64,000 nt of DNA from Excoecaria cochinchinensis. Its lineage: Eukaryota > Streptophyta > Magnoliopsida > Malpighiales > Euphorbiaceae. The stretch spans positions 2,217,001 to 2,281,000 of the forward strand of contig CANTUQ010000035.1 of the NCBI GenBank assembly GCA_947683425.1, written 5' to 3'. The position numbers were made by a program, and so were the translations under genes. Below the pieces are notes generated by a model. It had not been told where the DNA came from and did no database searches. It saw only the letters and a program-made list of their open reading frames with translations. Positions 46,111-57,806 of this stretch are shown here, in pieces. The stretch's first letter is position 1, and every line of letters starts with the position of its first letter.

Positions 46111-46540
46111 CTTTAAAACAATGACATTCAATACCTGGAGCGATAAGGCGGCATTATTTCAAGATGATCTTCTGTCAGTCAGACAACACAGAACACAGAA
46201 CATGAAATAGAATCCCAGGTAAATGATCATTGGCCAGGGAGCAAGGGATATACACCGGACGTCTCTTTCAAAAAGCTTGTCGACGATCCTCAGGATTCAG
46301 GGGGCATGGTACAGCAAACAAGCTATAAGTTCAGCAAACTATGGATCACCTAGGGCGCGATCTATACATTTTTGCAAGCATTTGCATTCCATAACATACA
46401 CACATGATTTCTTGTATACTCCTATGCATACAATCTTGCAGGAGAAATCGGCGGGAAACACCCACAAAAGCCAAGTGATGACACTAGTCCAAATATCTAA
46501 AGGAGCAAAAAATTAAAAAAATAAAAAATAAAAAAATTAA

Positions 46541-47062
46541 TTCACAACGGTTAGCACGATGGCGGCACTACCCACAAGAGGTTAGCACGACCACGGCAAT
46601 ACCAAAATTCACAGCGGTAAGCACGATGGCGGCACTACCCACAAGAGGTTAGCACGACCATGGCACTACCAATTCACAGCGGTTAGCACGATGGCGGCAC
46701 TACCCACAAGAGGTTAGCACGACCACGGCACTACCAGTTCACAGCGGTTAGCACGATGGCGGCACTACCCACAAGAGGTTAGCACGACCACGGCACTACC
46801 AGTTCACAGCGGTTAGCACGATGGCGGCACTACCCACAAGAGGTTAGCACGACCACGGCACTACCAATTCACAGCGGTTAGCACGATGGCGGCACTACCC
46901 ACAAGAGGTTAGCACGACCACGGCACTACCAGTTCACAGCGGTTAGCACGATGGCGGCACTACCCACAAGAGGTTAGCACGACCACGGCATTACCAATGC
47001 ACAATGTTTAGCACGATAGCGGCGCCACCCACAAGAGGTTAGCGCACCTACGGTATTACCAG
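46541..47062 (+). repeat. 65-bp tandem array in the Tat 3' untranslated region
   Basis: Eight copies start at about 46541, 46608, 46673, 46738, 46803, 46868, 46933 and 46996. Each unit is itself a dimer of half-units sharing GGTTAGCACGA and CGGCACTACC. The central copies are almost identical and the outer ones decayed. It lies between the pol stop and the polypurine tract. Confidence 0.88.
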
Positions 47063-47199
47063 CTACAACAAAAAAAAAAGACAGCAGCAGCTATCATCAT
47101 AACTCCATCAAGCAGGAAGATCGCCGCTTCAGGTATGCGTTTCTTTCCTTTTCCTGAATTTTGGCTCACCTAGGCACCCATGCACTAGTCTCTTCAAAA

Positions 47200-47210
47200 T
47201 TGGGGGCAAC
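47200..47210 (+). promoter_or_regulatory. Polypurine tract of the Tat element
   Basis: TTGGGGGCAAC abuts the 3' LTR start at 47211. G-rich tracts of this form precede LTRs of Tat/Ogre-like elements and prime plus-strand synthesis. Confidence 0.75.
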
Positions 47211-49489
47211 TGTAGACACCGGGTCCCGAGTAGCCTTGATCAGGATTACCCGATGATGAAATTTAGCTATGCCGGCTTATAGGCAAAAAGATTGGAGCTC
47301 AGAAGTGATTTTCCTTGTCTTTTCGGTGAGTAAAAAGGGTATTTTAAAAAATATTTTAAAAATATTTTTTTAAATTATTTTGAAGAAGAAAAAGTGTGTT
47401 TTAGGTTGAGGGTATTTTATATAAAAAAAAAATAAAAAAAAAAAAAAAAAAAAAAAGGTGAAAAATGATGAAAAAATGAAGAAAGTAGGAAAAATGGAAA
47501 ATGGGGGAAAAGATTCGCGACGGAAGGGCGACGGCCAGGGGCCGTCGCGAATGTTCGTGCGCGGAGAGCTGCGGAGCGTGCGCGGAGCGCGGCCGACGCC
47601 CTGGGCGTCGGTAGCTCTGCGCGCACGACGCCTTGGGCGTCGCTCGCTCCGCGCACGTCGTGCGCGGAGACTCCGCGCATCCGCGCGGAAACGTGCGCGA
47701 GGCGCACGATTGACGCCCCACTTCGCCCATTTCGCCCACTTTTCGACCCCCACTCGATTTTCAACCGTTTTTGGACGGTTTTTGGTGGTTTTTGGGTAGT
47801 TTTTGATGATTAAAAACACTGGAAAAATTCAGAATAAGGAGGGAAACGAATGAGGAACATTTTGGAGAAAAAAAACTGAATTTTGGAGCTTTGAGTTGAG
47901 AGGAAAAAATCCATCTTACACACTTGTTTCCAAGAGCTTTTCTTCAAGTTTTCAAGCTATTTTCTAAGGATTTTCACAAGAGAAGACAAGGAATTCAACA
48001 CTTCTATCTTCAATTCTTCAAAACTGAATTTGAGGGTAATTATTCTTGGCTTTACTCATTAATTCTCTTATTAATTTCATTTATTTTGGCTTCCAATTAA
48101 CATATCAAACATGTAAATTCTCTTAGTCTCCATATTCTTCCTTCTTATTTGTTATCTTCAATTATTCATATAACAAATAAGCTTTTTAAATTCTATTAAT
48201 CTTTTTTTTCATGTCAAATTATTCTTTGTTCATGTAATTATGCATGTTTTAGGTTGTAAATACCTTTAATTTCTTAATGCTATATCATGTTTATTATTAT
48301 GCTTTCTTTTGCATGTATGAGTGTTATAGTCATTATTTTATGCTAGTTATGCATGTCAAATGGAATTATTCTCATGTTACACATTTATTCATGTCTTAAC
48401 TATAATAAAATTGATTGTCACTAATCTTCCATGTATGTTAATAACTATTATTAATAAGTTGCATATGCCATGATACTTCATCACCTTATGCAGGTTAAAT
48501 TGCATCTTAATCACTTTATGCATGTTAAATTGCATCATAATTATTTTTTTATGCATGTTATAGTATCTTATGCATGTTATATGGTCTTTGTACATATTAC
48601 CTTTTATGTTGTATTATTTCATTGGCCTAATCACTAACATGAATTTCTTTTTGATTTTTGGTTGCAAATCATTGTTTTATTCTCATTTGAGCATCCATGC
48701 ACATGAAGGAGGAGTTGCGGGGTTTGGTATTTCCTTTATACATTATTAATTCCCATTTTATTTACATTGCCTTGTATATATTCATTAAATAAAATGTTTT
48801 CTTATGCGCACCAAAATAAAAATCACCAAAATATTTTTACTAAATTAACTTGGATCTTTCATAATAAAGCGGGACCAATGTCCCAGTTTTCATCCCAAAT
48901 AAGATCATCACATCCAGAATATTTTCTTTAATTGTGCATGCGGGGACCAAAGTCCTCATAATTAATAAATTCCCCGGTTTTATGTATGTGTGCACTTTTA
49001 AATGGGAGTTGTATTCCGCTCCTTGTATTATTGTAATTCATTGCTTTACTTGCTAATTTATGGTTTTCCTAACATGAGTAAATGCGCCTTAAATTAATTG
49101 CATTGTGTGGAGAGAGAGCGAATTAATGACAATTAAGATTCAATCATAAATTAATCGAGGTAGAAATAGATGAGAAATCCCGGACCCAGCTCTGGTCTTT
49201 GGGCTCGAGAGGTTAGAGGTTATCCTCCAATATACTTCTTGGGTCACGAGACTTTAGCGCTAATCCTAGGCCTCATGGCCCAACATGGATACTAAGCGCA
49301 GTCTTAGGCTCTCCGAGGCGAGAGTAACTTTCCCAATGTTCTATTGGGTGGCGACTCCATGATACCTCTGTGTTGCTCAACATAGACGCACTTGCGATTT
49401 ATTGCAAGATGCCAACGGACCCGCAAATGCCCGATCGCCCTCAAGCGGGCGGTCATAGGGGCGGCGCTCGGGATCCGGCGCGCGTCACA
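47211..49489 (+). repeat. 3' LTR of the Tat element
   Basis: The LTR is 2,279 bp. It is nearly identical to the 5' LTR over both halves, with a few point differences (one near position 23, one in the GC island) and poly-A length changes. A block at about 48752-48904 holds around 20 substitutions plus indels. Confidence 0.93.
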
Positions 49490-50464
49490 TATAGATATTT
49501 CGAAATTAGTTGACATTGTATCATATACAAATATAAAATATAAAAATAGCCCCATCTATATCATTCTCTATTCACCTAGAAAATTCTAGAAGAATGCATA
49601 ATGAACCTTATATCTTCATTGTCCATTGTTTTGTAAAACCTGTAGAATTTAAAACATAAATTTATAATTAAAATTCATGCACAAAAGCAATAAATCAAAA
49701 GGCCAAATAATTTAATATTTTTAATTTAAAATATAATTTACCTTAAATATTCAAAATCTCCCAACAAGCTAGTGTAATTATATATACACTTCAAAATATC
49801 GAAAGTCCATCAAGTGTAATTGTATACACACTTCAAAATATCCAAAAAATGAAAAGGGCTGCAAAGAAAAAGTAAAAAATAATCATAAGTTTAATGCATT
49901 ATAATGTCATTATAACAATAAAAAAAATAGAATAGAACTTACATTAAAATGGGGAAATAACTGTATGAGTAAAGAATTTGACTTTGAATCCAATTACAGA
50001 TACTAAATTGAAACCACACTTTATTATAAATTAAATCCACGATTCTTTCAATTGAGTGATACCCTTTCTAGACTCAATGCAACCAACCCATAATGATCAA
50101 GGGCATAGAAATTTAATAAAAAACCAAGATGCATGTGCAAAACACACAAAAAAATAGGGGAATAATAAACACACCTTCCCTTGGTAGTTGACAAATTAGT
50201 GATTGAACAAAACATTAATAGCTGAAATAAGAATGTACAGTACATTAATTAACCACTTAAATAATCAAGCAATTACAATACTGGTATGAACCACTGATTT
50301 GCCTTTATAATTAATTATGTAAGACTATCAAAACCTACACGTAGTAGGAGATTAAAATGGCAAGAGTACCAATGACCTAAAATAATTGTTTGCCGATAAA
50401 ATCTTGCAGTTCCATCAAAAAGAAGAAGGAGGTGTGATTATAATAGCAGCTTCAGCAACCAGAA
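49490..50464. mobile_element. CACTA interior, no gene seen
   Basis: AT-rich sequence directly right of the nested Tat element. The first five bases (TATAG) are the target duplication. Short frames here have no recognisable content. Confidence 0.6.
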
Positions 50465-50630
50465 ATTCAGAAAGCATTGAGAAAGAAATTAACAAAAAAT
50501 TCATAGAGAAAGCAATAAGCAATTCAGAAGCATTGAAAAAGAAATTCACAAAAAATTCATAGAGAAAGCAATCAACAATTCAGAAGCATTGAAAAAGAAA
50601 TTCACAAAAAAATCATAGAGAAACCAATCA
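50465..50630. repeat. 56-57 bp tandem repeat, three copies
   Basis: Units begin with ATTCAG at 50465, 50522 and 50578 and share GCATTGAAAAAGAAATTCAC and CATAGAGAAA. The array abuts the end of captured exon 2, whose coding similarity stops where the repeat begins. Confidence 0.75.
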
Positions 50631-50684
50631 GAAAAGTTGAACTCCTCTCCCCACATAGGATTTCTTGAACCAGGGACCATTGAG
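50631..50684 (-). pseudogene. Captured C2-domain gene, exon 2 (partial)
   Basis: On the minus strand, an acceptor ...CTGCTACAG is followed by codons for SSMVPGSRNPMWGEEFNF. These continue the exon at 51658-51755 in the correct phase (AG + C makes Ser). This motif is typical of the C2 domain in plant C2/GRAM proteins of the BAG-associated GRAM protein group, to the best of my recognition. Similarity ends near 50631 at a tandem repeat, so the 3' part was not captured or is lost. It lies inside the CACTA element, so this is a transduplicated fragment and not a host locus. Confidence 0.65.
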
Positions 50685-51657
50685 CTGTAGCAGTAAGTAA
50701 AATAAATTAAGCTGAATTGCGGTTATCAGACTCTCGTAGCCTGTACTAAAGCATTTAAAACACTTAAGAGAACTGACAATTCAAAAGTGTTTCCAGTTAA
50801 AAATAATGTCGTTCCACTATTATAAATTTGACATAAATTTATAATAAACAAACGGGACTTTGCCTTCTAACAAGTCTAATTTGAAATAAATTTCATCATC
50901 TAACAGCATGCCTCCACCTAATTGTGTTCTCCCTGCTTATCATAGGTAGAATCACATAGTTTGAAATTCATACACTCATTGACTACAAATTTTTTGCCTT
51001 CTACTATCCATGCCTTTCAAGTTAAAAAAGTCACCTAAAGCACATGTGCATCCTTAAAGTCTAAGGAGCACGTGCAAACTGGAGTAGGACAAGCTGAGCA
51101 ATCTGCTGCCAGTACTTTGGCAAAATATAAGTTCTTTATGAATTTATAGAAGAATCAATTTGGGCACTCTACTAACTAAATTTGCAAAGTTTTGACAGAA
51201 AACAAAGACTGGGTTAAAGGAATACAGTAGCAGGTACTTCTGGAAGCATTGGAATTAAAGAAAAACAATAATGATGATAGACAAATTTACAAAAAGAGAA
51301 GTAGGAGGAGAAAAGGACAGGAACAAATAATTCATAAAGATATACAAAAAAAAAAGTGGAATCAATTGCATATATAATCTAAAGACTTTAGGAACATGGA
51401 ATTAAGACTGCTAGGAGAATTTATAATAATTGTAAAATAGGATGTGTATATTTTTCAAATAATAAAATTCCCTAATAGAGTATAAGAGACATTTATTCTA
51501 AAGAGAAATCAACAATAATAAGTTGAGTTACCTTCAAAACATAAATTTTCATAAAGAATCTAACTTGTCAAAAGAAATCCTGCCTGCCTTTTACTTTTTC
51601 TTGATTGCTCACTATAACCAAAAATTAAAAAAAGAAAAGGATAATAAATTAAATAAC
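50685..51657 (-). mobile_element. Captured intron between C2 exons, with CACTA filler
   Basis: About 970 bp of AT-rich sequence lies between the donor AG|GTTATT at 51657 and the acceptor CAG at 50687-50685. It has the composition of a plant intron. No other exon was seen in it. Confidence 0.5.
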
Positions 51658-51755
51658 CTGAATCTTTTTTTTGAACCATAAGTAATGATAGCATAAGGAT
51701 ATGAAGTCCCATTTAGATTCGCACCAATCAGATTCTTAGCTGCCAACAATTCCAA
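51658..51755 (-). pseudogene. Captured C2-domain gene, exon 1
   Basis: The exon is 98 bases with acceptor TTTTTCAG before 51755 and donor AG|GTTATTT after 51658. It encodes LELLAAKNLIGANLNGTS then YPYAIITYGSKKRF and ends in phase 2. C2 domains here normally read NGTSDPY; the D to Y change removes a residue usually involved in calcium binding. Similarity points to a plant C2/GRAM protein (BAG-associated GRAM type). It is joined in phase to 50631-50684. The rest of the gene (GRAM and membrane parts) is not seen. Confidence 0.65.
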
Positions 51756-53185
51756 CTGAAAAACAATACAAATGGAAAGGAAGATATATATAATGTCAAA
51801 TTTAACATACAATGTTTAACATCAAACTCTTAACATGCCAATATCCTTGCATGATAAATGTAACAGCAACAGACATGTCCACAATTAACACTGGCTGAAC
51901 ATACTAAAACTGAAAGGTGATTACTTTATATCAGAACCCACTAGACGAAGAAAGAAAAAAATACATAAATAATAAGAGAAAAGAACAGACACAATTTCTT
52001 TTGTTTTGCAATAACATTCTGGTATCCAGTTGAAGCAAAAAGTCTAAAAGTCAACCAAAGAAAAGGGCACGAATTGAGTCATAGCCAAGTAGTTTTCCCT
52101 AAACAAATTAGGGATTATAGGACGAGAGAAACATATTCACCAAGAAAACAGAGATGCAGCTACGATTGCTAAAACATAAAAGTACATGAACTGAATCAAT
52201 GTATGAAAATATTCATGCACTGAATTTTTTTTTAAGATACATATACATGAACTGAATTAATGTATGAAAATAATAAATTATGTATATATTTGGTAATAAT
52301 ATGATAAATTGAAACTAGTAGTCTAATGACAGTCTCTCTCTGCATGTTATCAACTTGCATGGGACTCTCTCTGTCTCTCTCTAATCTCAAACTCCCAATG
52401 AATAAAACGGAAAGCAGAAATAAAACGATATTTAATTGTGATTTTTATAATTGAAGAATAAAGCCATAAAGTATATATATTAGGGTAACAAAATTACAAA
52501 ACTTAAAAAAGATTTTCAGGTAAGGGCTTGGGACCCACAAAAAATTATGAGTTTATAAAATGGCTTGAGCCACTACATTGGGAAGCATAATAGGAACTAA
52601 CTCAATAATTATTTAGCAGATTGTCATGATCAAACACTGGAAATACACAAATTATAAAGTATTCAAACACATGCACCCTTAAATATAGCACAATTTTAAT
52701 AATCTATTAGCTTATGGTAGTTCATAAGGAAAGATAAAACTCGGTCACTTTTGCAGGCATATACCTATTATGGCAATTTTGCTTATGCTTCTGAGTAGCC
52801 ATGTTTTTTATGGTTTGATCATGCATATAACAGGGCAAATAACACTTTCACATAGCCTTGCAATGACTTTAGTTCTGTAAAGTCGTATCCAAAAGAAACA
52901 GTCTAAATTTGGACTAATAGAAACTTATAGGATTCATCAGAAGTTGTTCTTTAAAATGCTTGTACTGAGACCTCTTCTTAGCCAATTCGGAAGACCAAAG
53001 TGAACGATCAGGCGGTAGGTATCCCAGCAATAGCTACCAAAATTAGCTGAAGATTAATTCATTACACTAAATAAATCTTGATGCTTATGCAACAGACCCC
53101 ATTTCTTTCCATATAATTCAAAGCACATCGTAAAATCAAAACCAAATTTCACTTAAAATCAAACAAATCAAGAAAGAAACAGTAC
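51756..53185. mobile_element. CACTA interior, no gene seen
   Basis: AT-rich sequence with a CT-rich patch near 52330-52385 (TCTCTCTC runs). I could not find an exon with the phase needed to join the segments at 53186-53227 and 51658-51755. Confidence 0.5.
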
Positions 53186-53590
53186 CTTTCAGACCGTCGC
53201 ACAAATGCTAGCACCGTCAGGTATCCCCTGCAACGCAATTCTTCTTAACTCCCTTAAATTTACCACCTTCCTCGATAACTAAATCCAGATTTTCTCATTG
53301 GAATCAATTCACGAACACACATTCATATAAATGCATTAATCACAAAGAAATGCCCTATTTTCCTATTCGACGGGAAGAAGATTAGAAATAAAGAGATATT
53401 TAACTGGTAACAAAAGAGAAAGAAGGATTTTTTCAATTTCTCACCTGTAATCACCAGTTGCACAGCGCCCTAAACCGATTGAACCAGCAAAAATTAAATC
53501 TGGATCTTGTAAAACCAAGAAAATTGAAGCAGCTATGACATAAATCAAGCGAGGTCGAGAGCAATCCAGGCTTCTACTACTGCCATTTCT
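53186..53590 (-). other. Possible 5' exons of a CACTA-driven transcript
   Basis: Two minus-strand segments have good splice signals. The first, about 53445-53590, ends GATTACAG|GTGAGAAA. The second, 53186-53227, is preceded by TTGCAG and ends GAAAG|GTACTG. Joined, they keep one open frame (GRCATGDYRGYLTVLAF across the junction). They end in phase 2, which does not fit exon 51658-51755 directly. They may be untranslated leader, parts of another captured gene, or chance. Confidence 0.3.
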
Positions 53591-53799
53591 ATAAGGTTTA
53601 AGATTAGTTTAGTTTTAGAAGATAGAAAAGGGTTTGCGTTTTTTGCAAATAGAAAAGGGTTTTCGTGTTTTTGCTATTTCTCATCTTCTGGGTTTGCCAT
53701 TTTTTGCTATTTTTTTTTGTGTGGGCATCGCAATTCTATGTTTTATTTTTATCAAATAATGGAGACATTTGGAGGTAAATCCATCAAGAAGTCCCGCCA

Positions 53800-53975
53800 A
53801 TGATTTTTAGGGTAATAACGACTGGAATATTAGAGTTTCAATGACCGGATTTAAACCCCTCGTTATATAGTAATAAAATTTAAGAATTAACGACCGGATT
53901 AATTTTTCTTCGCTAATTGTATATTTTAACGACCGGATTTTCGTCCCTTTGCTAAATTTTGGTCGTTGAAAATCA
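53800..53975. repeat. Right subterminal repeats of the CACTA element
   Basis: Copies of AACGACCGGATTT and relatives occur at about 53816, 53850, 53888 and 53929. They match the motif of the left array in inverse arrangement. There are fewer units here than on the left. Confidence 0.75.
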
Positions 53976-53992
53976 ATTTTCTTGTAGTGCTT

Positions 53993-54148
53993 GAAGGTGG
54001 TTTACTGAAGCTAAGAAGAAGCCAAATCAAAAAGAGACTTTGAAGAGAGGCATGTGCAAGTCATGTGACCTTAACATGTGCCATCCATGTGCTTTGACAT
54101 GTGCCATGTCATGTGCTATGCATGTGTCATATGCATGTGCACATCATG
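53993..54148 (+). repeat. Family A LTR, right part
   Basis: It continues the LTR broken at 34964, with CATGTG repeats, and is cut at 54149 by the E element within ACATCATG. The rest of this A LTR should lie beyond the window. Confidence 0.8.
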
Positions 54149-55157
54149 TGTCACACCCCGTTTGCCCCCTAGTAGAATGAGCCTGTCTGTGTGAGCATGC
54201 ATTTGTATGTGTTCGGCATAGCATAAGGGTACTTTGGTAAAAATGCATGTTTTTGGGTTTTGTTAGTATGTGGGTGCATATAGGGTATTAGTGTGTGTAT
54301 TAATTGGGTAATAGTTGTGTGCACTTGAGCATATCATATTAAGGTGTTTTAAGTTGGGATATGCTTGTGTGTGTGGTCATACCATTGTAGGGTGTTTTTA
54401 GTTGGGAGTGCATTGGGTGTGTGTAGTGCATGTTTGTTGGGTGTGAGTGGTTAGTTTCACCAATAGGAAATTCACACATGCTTAGGGCAAAGAAAACAAA
54501 AAGAAAAAGGGAAGAAAGAAAGGGAAAGGGCAGATTCACGTTCCTTCTTCCCCTCACCTTCTTCTTCTTCATTTTTTTTACTCTAAGAACTCTTGTGTGG
54601 ATTCAAGTCTTCATTGGTGGAATTAATCATCTCTTTGCATCTCTTTGGTAAGTAATTGTATTCTTCTCATCTTGTTTTCCATTTGTTTCATCTTCTTTTT
54701 CCTCTTTGGGTTTAGATTTAACTTAGGGTTTGCATTGTTGGATGTTCTTTGTTGTGTTGTGTTTAGCTGAGGCTCCTCGCGATCCTAAGGGCAAGGATAT
54801 TGCTGGGACGAGTGGAGCTAAGTGATTGAAGCTTTGAATTTCAGGTCTGGGATTTTTGCTTGAGTTAATTGTTTGAATGTGAACTTACTGTAATTTTTTT
54901 AGGGTTTATGTTCTTGAGAAGCTTGAATGCATTTATGCTTGATTTGGTTGTTTTAATTTCTTAATTAAGTTGCAATTATCTGGTTTATGCTGTATGAGAT
55001 GTCTTCTGAAAGGTAAGAATAGATTTGTGTGGTTTTGAATCAAATTTGGGATTGATTTCTGAGTTTTGGGAATTTTGGAAATGGGAAAATCGCGTTATTG
55101 TTGAATTTCCCCGTTTCCAGAATGTTTGTCGTGTAACTAGCCAAGAAGAGAGGCCAA

Positions 55158-55462
55158 TCACGACTCGTGACCAGCCAAGAGGAAGCCAGTCACGAGATGT
55201 GACTTCCAGTCACGACTCGTGACCGGCCAGAGAAGGCAGTCACGGGTAGTGACTGCCAGTCATGACCCGTGACCAGCCAAAAGAAAGAAGCCAGTCACGA
55301 GACGTGACTCCCCATCACGACTCGTGACCAGCAAGAGGAAAGGGGCAAGTCACGACCCGTGACCAGAAGAAGCCAGTCACAAGGCGTGACTCCCAGTCAC
55401 GACTCGTGACTAGCCTTGTGAGGAGGCCAGTCATGAGTTGTGATGCCAGTCACGACTCGTGA
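55158..55462. repeat. TCACGA/TCGTGA palindrome array, LTR E
   Basis: TCACGACTCGTGA (perfect arms around one base) and close variants such as TCACGAGATGTGA recur about every 25-35 bases, separated by CCAG-rich spacers. The motif is related to that in LTR D (TCACGNCGTGA) but the spacers differ. Confidence 0.8.
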
Positions 55463-56202
55463 CCAGCCAACCTCGTTGGTCACCCCGTTTGGCCTATTTT
55501 TTAAAATTTCTCGGTTTTAACTCAACAATGAATTCCGTAATTCTTCCAAATGGACTTATATTGCTGTATGATGCATGTCATACTTTTAAATGCTTTGATA
55601 TGAGTGATACCATGATTCTTCAGATGAATTATATGTTTTGTTCTGAAATATGATTTGAATGACGCATAACCTGCTAGAGTCAAGTAAGTGGATAGTTAGG
55701 CATGCCTAATAGAGTCTTTTAGCTGCAGCCCTCCGTTTCGTTTGGACCACGATCAGGTCCCCGTTTGGTTCCTCGCAAACCCTATTATGTGCAAGGATCT
55801 TGTTTAAGGTCCCTTTTTAAAATGAATTGTGAAGGTTAAAAGTAAAATGGTTTTCTCGATTAGTACCCGTAAGGTACTGTCTGTAATCGGCTCGTACCCG
55901 TAAAGTACTGTCTGTACACTCGTTATCCACTACCCAGAGTCAGCAGGTGTTCTTTTGGTGTTCGATTGGTTTGCTCTACTCTTATGACTATATACATGTG
56001 ATATCTGCATGAGTATGTTGATGAAATGTATGTTCAACTAATATGGAAATGGATATGAATTCGATATGCAGTATGTATGGCTTTAAATTGTGAGCATGTT
56101 CTTATGAATTATGTTATGAGCTATTGCATTTTGCCATTGTGAATGTGTTTTGCCTTGACGACCATTGTGAATGGCCGTTCATATTTTATGTGTGTTTCCC
56201 CA

Positions 56203-56241
56203 CTAAGCGTTTATCGCTTAGCACGGTGTTTTTACCCGTGC
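56203..56241 (+). other. Twin hairpin in LTR E
   Basis: CTAAGCG/CGCTTAG with a 5-base loop is followed at once by GCACGG/CCGTGC with a longer loop. The stems match those of LTR D while loop sequence and length differ. Confidence 0.7.
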
Positions 56242-57507
56242 AGGTGCGGATGGAGTTTTGCTTTGAGAGAGAGTCGCCGTCGTCAAGCCAACACAGAAGA
56301 AGTTAGTGTAGGGCTTAGTTTTGTAATCATTGATGATTCTTTTTGTATAGAACTCTCTTGTATCAGTTTTGCTTCAGCTTTCGCTTTTGTATTTATATTT
56401 TAGTTATGTAATATCTTTTGTTTCAGCTAGTTGATCAGAACATTATTGTAATGGTTTATTATATTAATGCATGATCTGTCACACCCCATAAGAGGCTTAA
56501 TTGGATTTAGCGATTTTAATTGGGCAATTAAGGGTAATTGAGTAATTTGCTATTGATTGAGGATTAAATTGGAAAGGAATAAAAGTATTTAATTGGCAGA
56601 TTTTGTTATAGTGAGTAAAAGGTAAATTGACAAGGATTAAATGGTAAAAGAAGGGTGAGTGTAACTGTGAACTTGTGCATGTGTGCCAAGTGGAAGGAGG
56701 ATGTGCACGTGGTGAGGGAAGAGAGAGGTCTGGATGTGTAAGTGCTGGAAAAACTAAAGATTGAAAGTTCTTCTCTCTTTTGCTTCCTCTCACGTTAGCC
56801 ATACCGTTCCTCTCCATTTGCTGTTCTTCTCTCTTTTGCATGCGTGTTCATTTAATTTGAGCTAGGGTTTTAAGCTTTGAAGCTTCAGAAGGTGAGTTTG
56901 GTTCTCCATATTATATTCTCTGTTTAAGGATTGTTTATCATTGTTTCTTTGGATTGATTTTGGGTTTATTTGTGAGTTCATGTAATCTGTTGAAGAGAAG
57001 AGGAAAGAAAAGGAAAAAGGCAAGATTGTGGATTGAGAAAGTTCAGTAGACGTTTTGAGCTTCGATACAGGTTTGGGAGTGTGTCTGTCTTGCTCATTTT
57101 TGGATCCAGATTGCAGTTTTGTTGCTAATATAGTTATGTGTGTTGGAATATTGAAATGCATGAGTTATGTAGTGTTCGATACATGATTACAGTAGGAAAA
57201 GAATGATATGAGTTTGCAAATGAGATGTTTATATATGTATATGAATGTGAAACTCTGGTTTGGGTCTCTTTCTGTTTACATTCTGTAATTATATGTTAGT
57301 ATGAATAAAGTGAGTGAAATTGTTGTAATGGTGCTCAGAGGACTTAAAGGTATGTGTTTGAATGATTATTGCATGAAAAAGGGTTTTAGACAAAATGGGG
57401 ATTGGAATCTTGGTTGTACTCTGTTTTCACCATTTTTCTGGATTTGTACGTTTTTCTGTAAATTCTGAGATTCTGAGTAGAGAAGAAGAAGAATTGTGAG
57501 AAGAGGG

Positions 57508-57806
57508 TCACGAGACGTGATGCTGCATCACGCCGTGACCCCCTTCTCTGTTGAAGGTCACGTGGCGCGACACAGCTTCACGCCGTGACCTCTTCTCTGA
57601 AGAGGGTCACGAGACGTGATGCTGCATCACGCCGTGACCTGCTTCCTTTCCTGCGTGTCACGAGATTTCATTCCGTGACTTCTTCTCCCTCTCCTCTCAG
57701 GTGTCACGCGACGTGACTAATGGTCACGCCGTGACTGCCTTGTTCTTCGGCGTGGCACTTGCGAGAAACCAGCGTCACGCGACGTGACGAATGGTCACGG
57801 CGTGAC
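57508..57806. repeat. TCACG/CGTGA palindrome array, LTR D' (5')
   Basis: Alternating TCACGAGACGTGA, TCACGCCGTGA and TCACGCGACGTGA units, with spacers CTTCTCT and TGCTGCA. A second copy lies at 60994-61294 in the 3' LTR. Confidence 0.8.

Larger units (their letters stand above)
35762..49489 (+). mobile_element. Intact Tat-lineage (Ogre/Retand-like) LTR retrotransposon
   Basis: The element is 13.7 kb with LTRs at 35762-38047 and 47211-49489 and a perfect target duplication TATAG (35757-35761, 49490-49494). The primer site TGGCGACTCCACTGGGGA at 38049-38066 fits the tRNA-Arg type used by Ogre-like elements. A polypurine tract TTGGGGGCAAC precedes the 3' LTR. One uninterrupted gag-pol frame holds two RNase H domains, the Tat hallmark. 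A repetitive 3' untranslated region follows. LTRs are near-identical except for one patch, so the insertion is young. Confidence 0.95.
34965..53989. mobile_element. CACTA (En/Spm-like) transposon, non-autonomous, gene-capturing
   Basis: Its ends are CACTACAAGAAAA and the inverse TTTTCTTGTAGTG. The flanking 3-bp duplication is CTT (34962-34964, 53990-53992). Subterminal repeats built on GACCGGAATTTTC/TTTCGTTAA lie at both ends. Without the nested Tat element it is about 5.3 kb. I find no transposase frame. The interior (49490-53800) is AT-rich and holds pieces of a host C2-domain gene on the minus strand. It would need a transposase in trans. Confidence 0.92.
54149..56476 (+). repeat. 5' LTR of element E, left part
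   Basis: It shares its start with the solo LTR at 24302. It contains a palindrome array (55158-55462), a 14-base palindrome TTAGGCATGCCTAA (55696-55709), short hairpins (55744-55760, 55863-55877, 55894-55908) and a twin hairpin (56203-56241). It is interrupted at 56477 by D' with duplication TGATC and continues at 62860-63026. Confidence 0.85.

Noticed and set aside
46541..47062. CRISPR-like repeat array
   Set aside because: Units are contiguous without unique spacers, in a plant retrotransposon untranslated region.
49304..49589. Frames crossing the Tat 3' LTR end into CACTA sequence
   Set aside because: They span an insertion junction and have no domain content.
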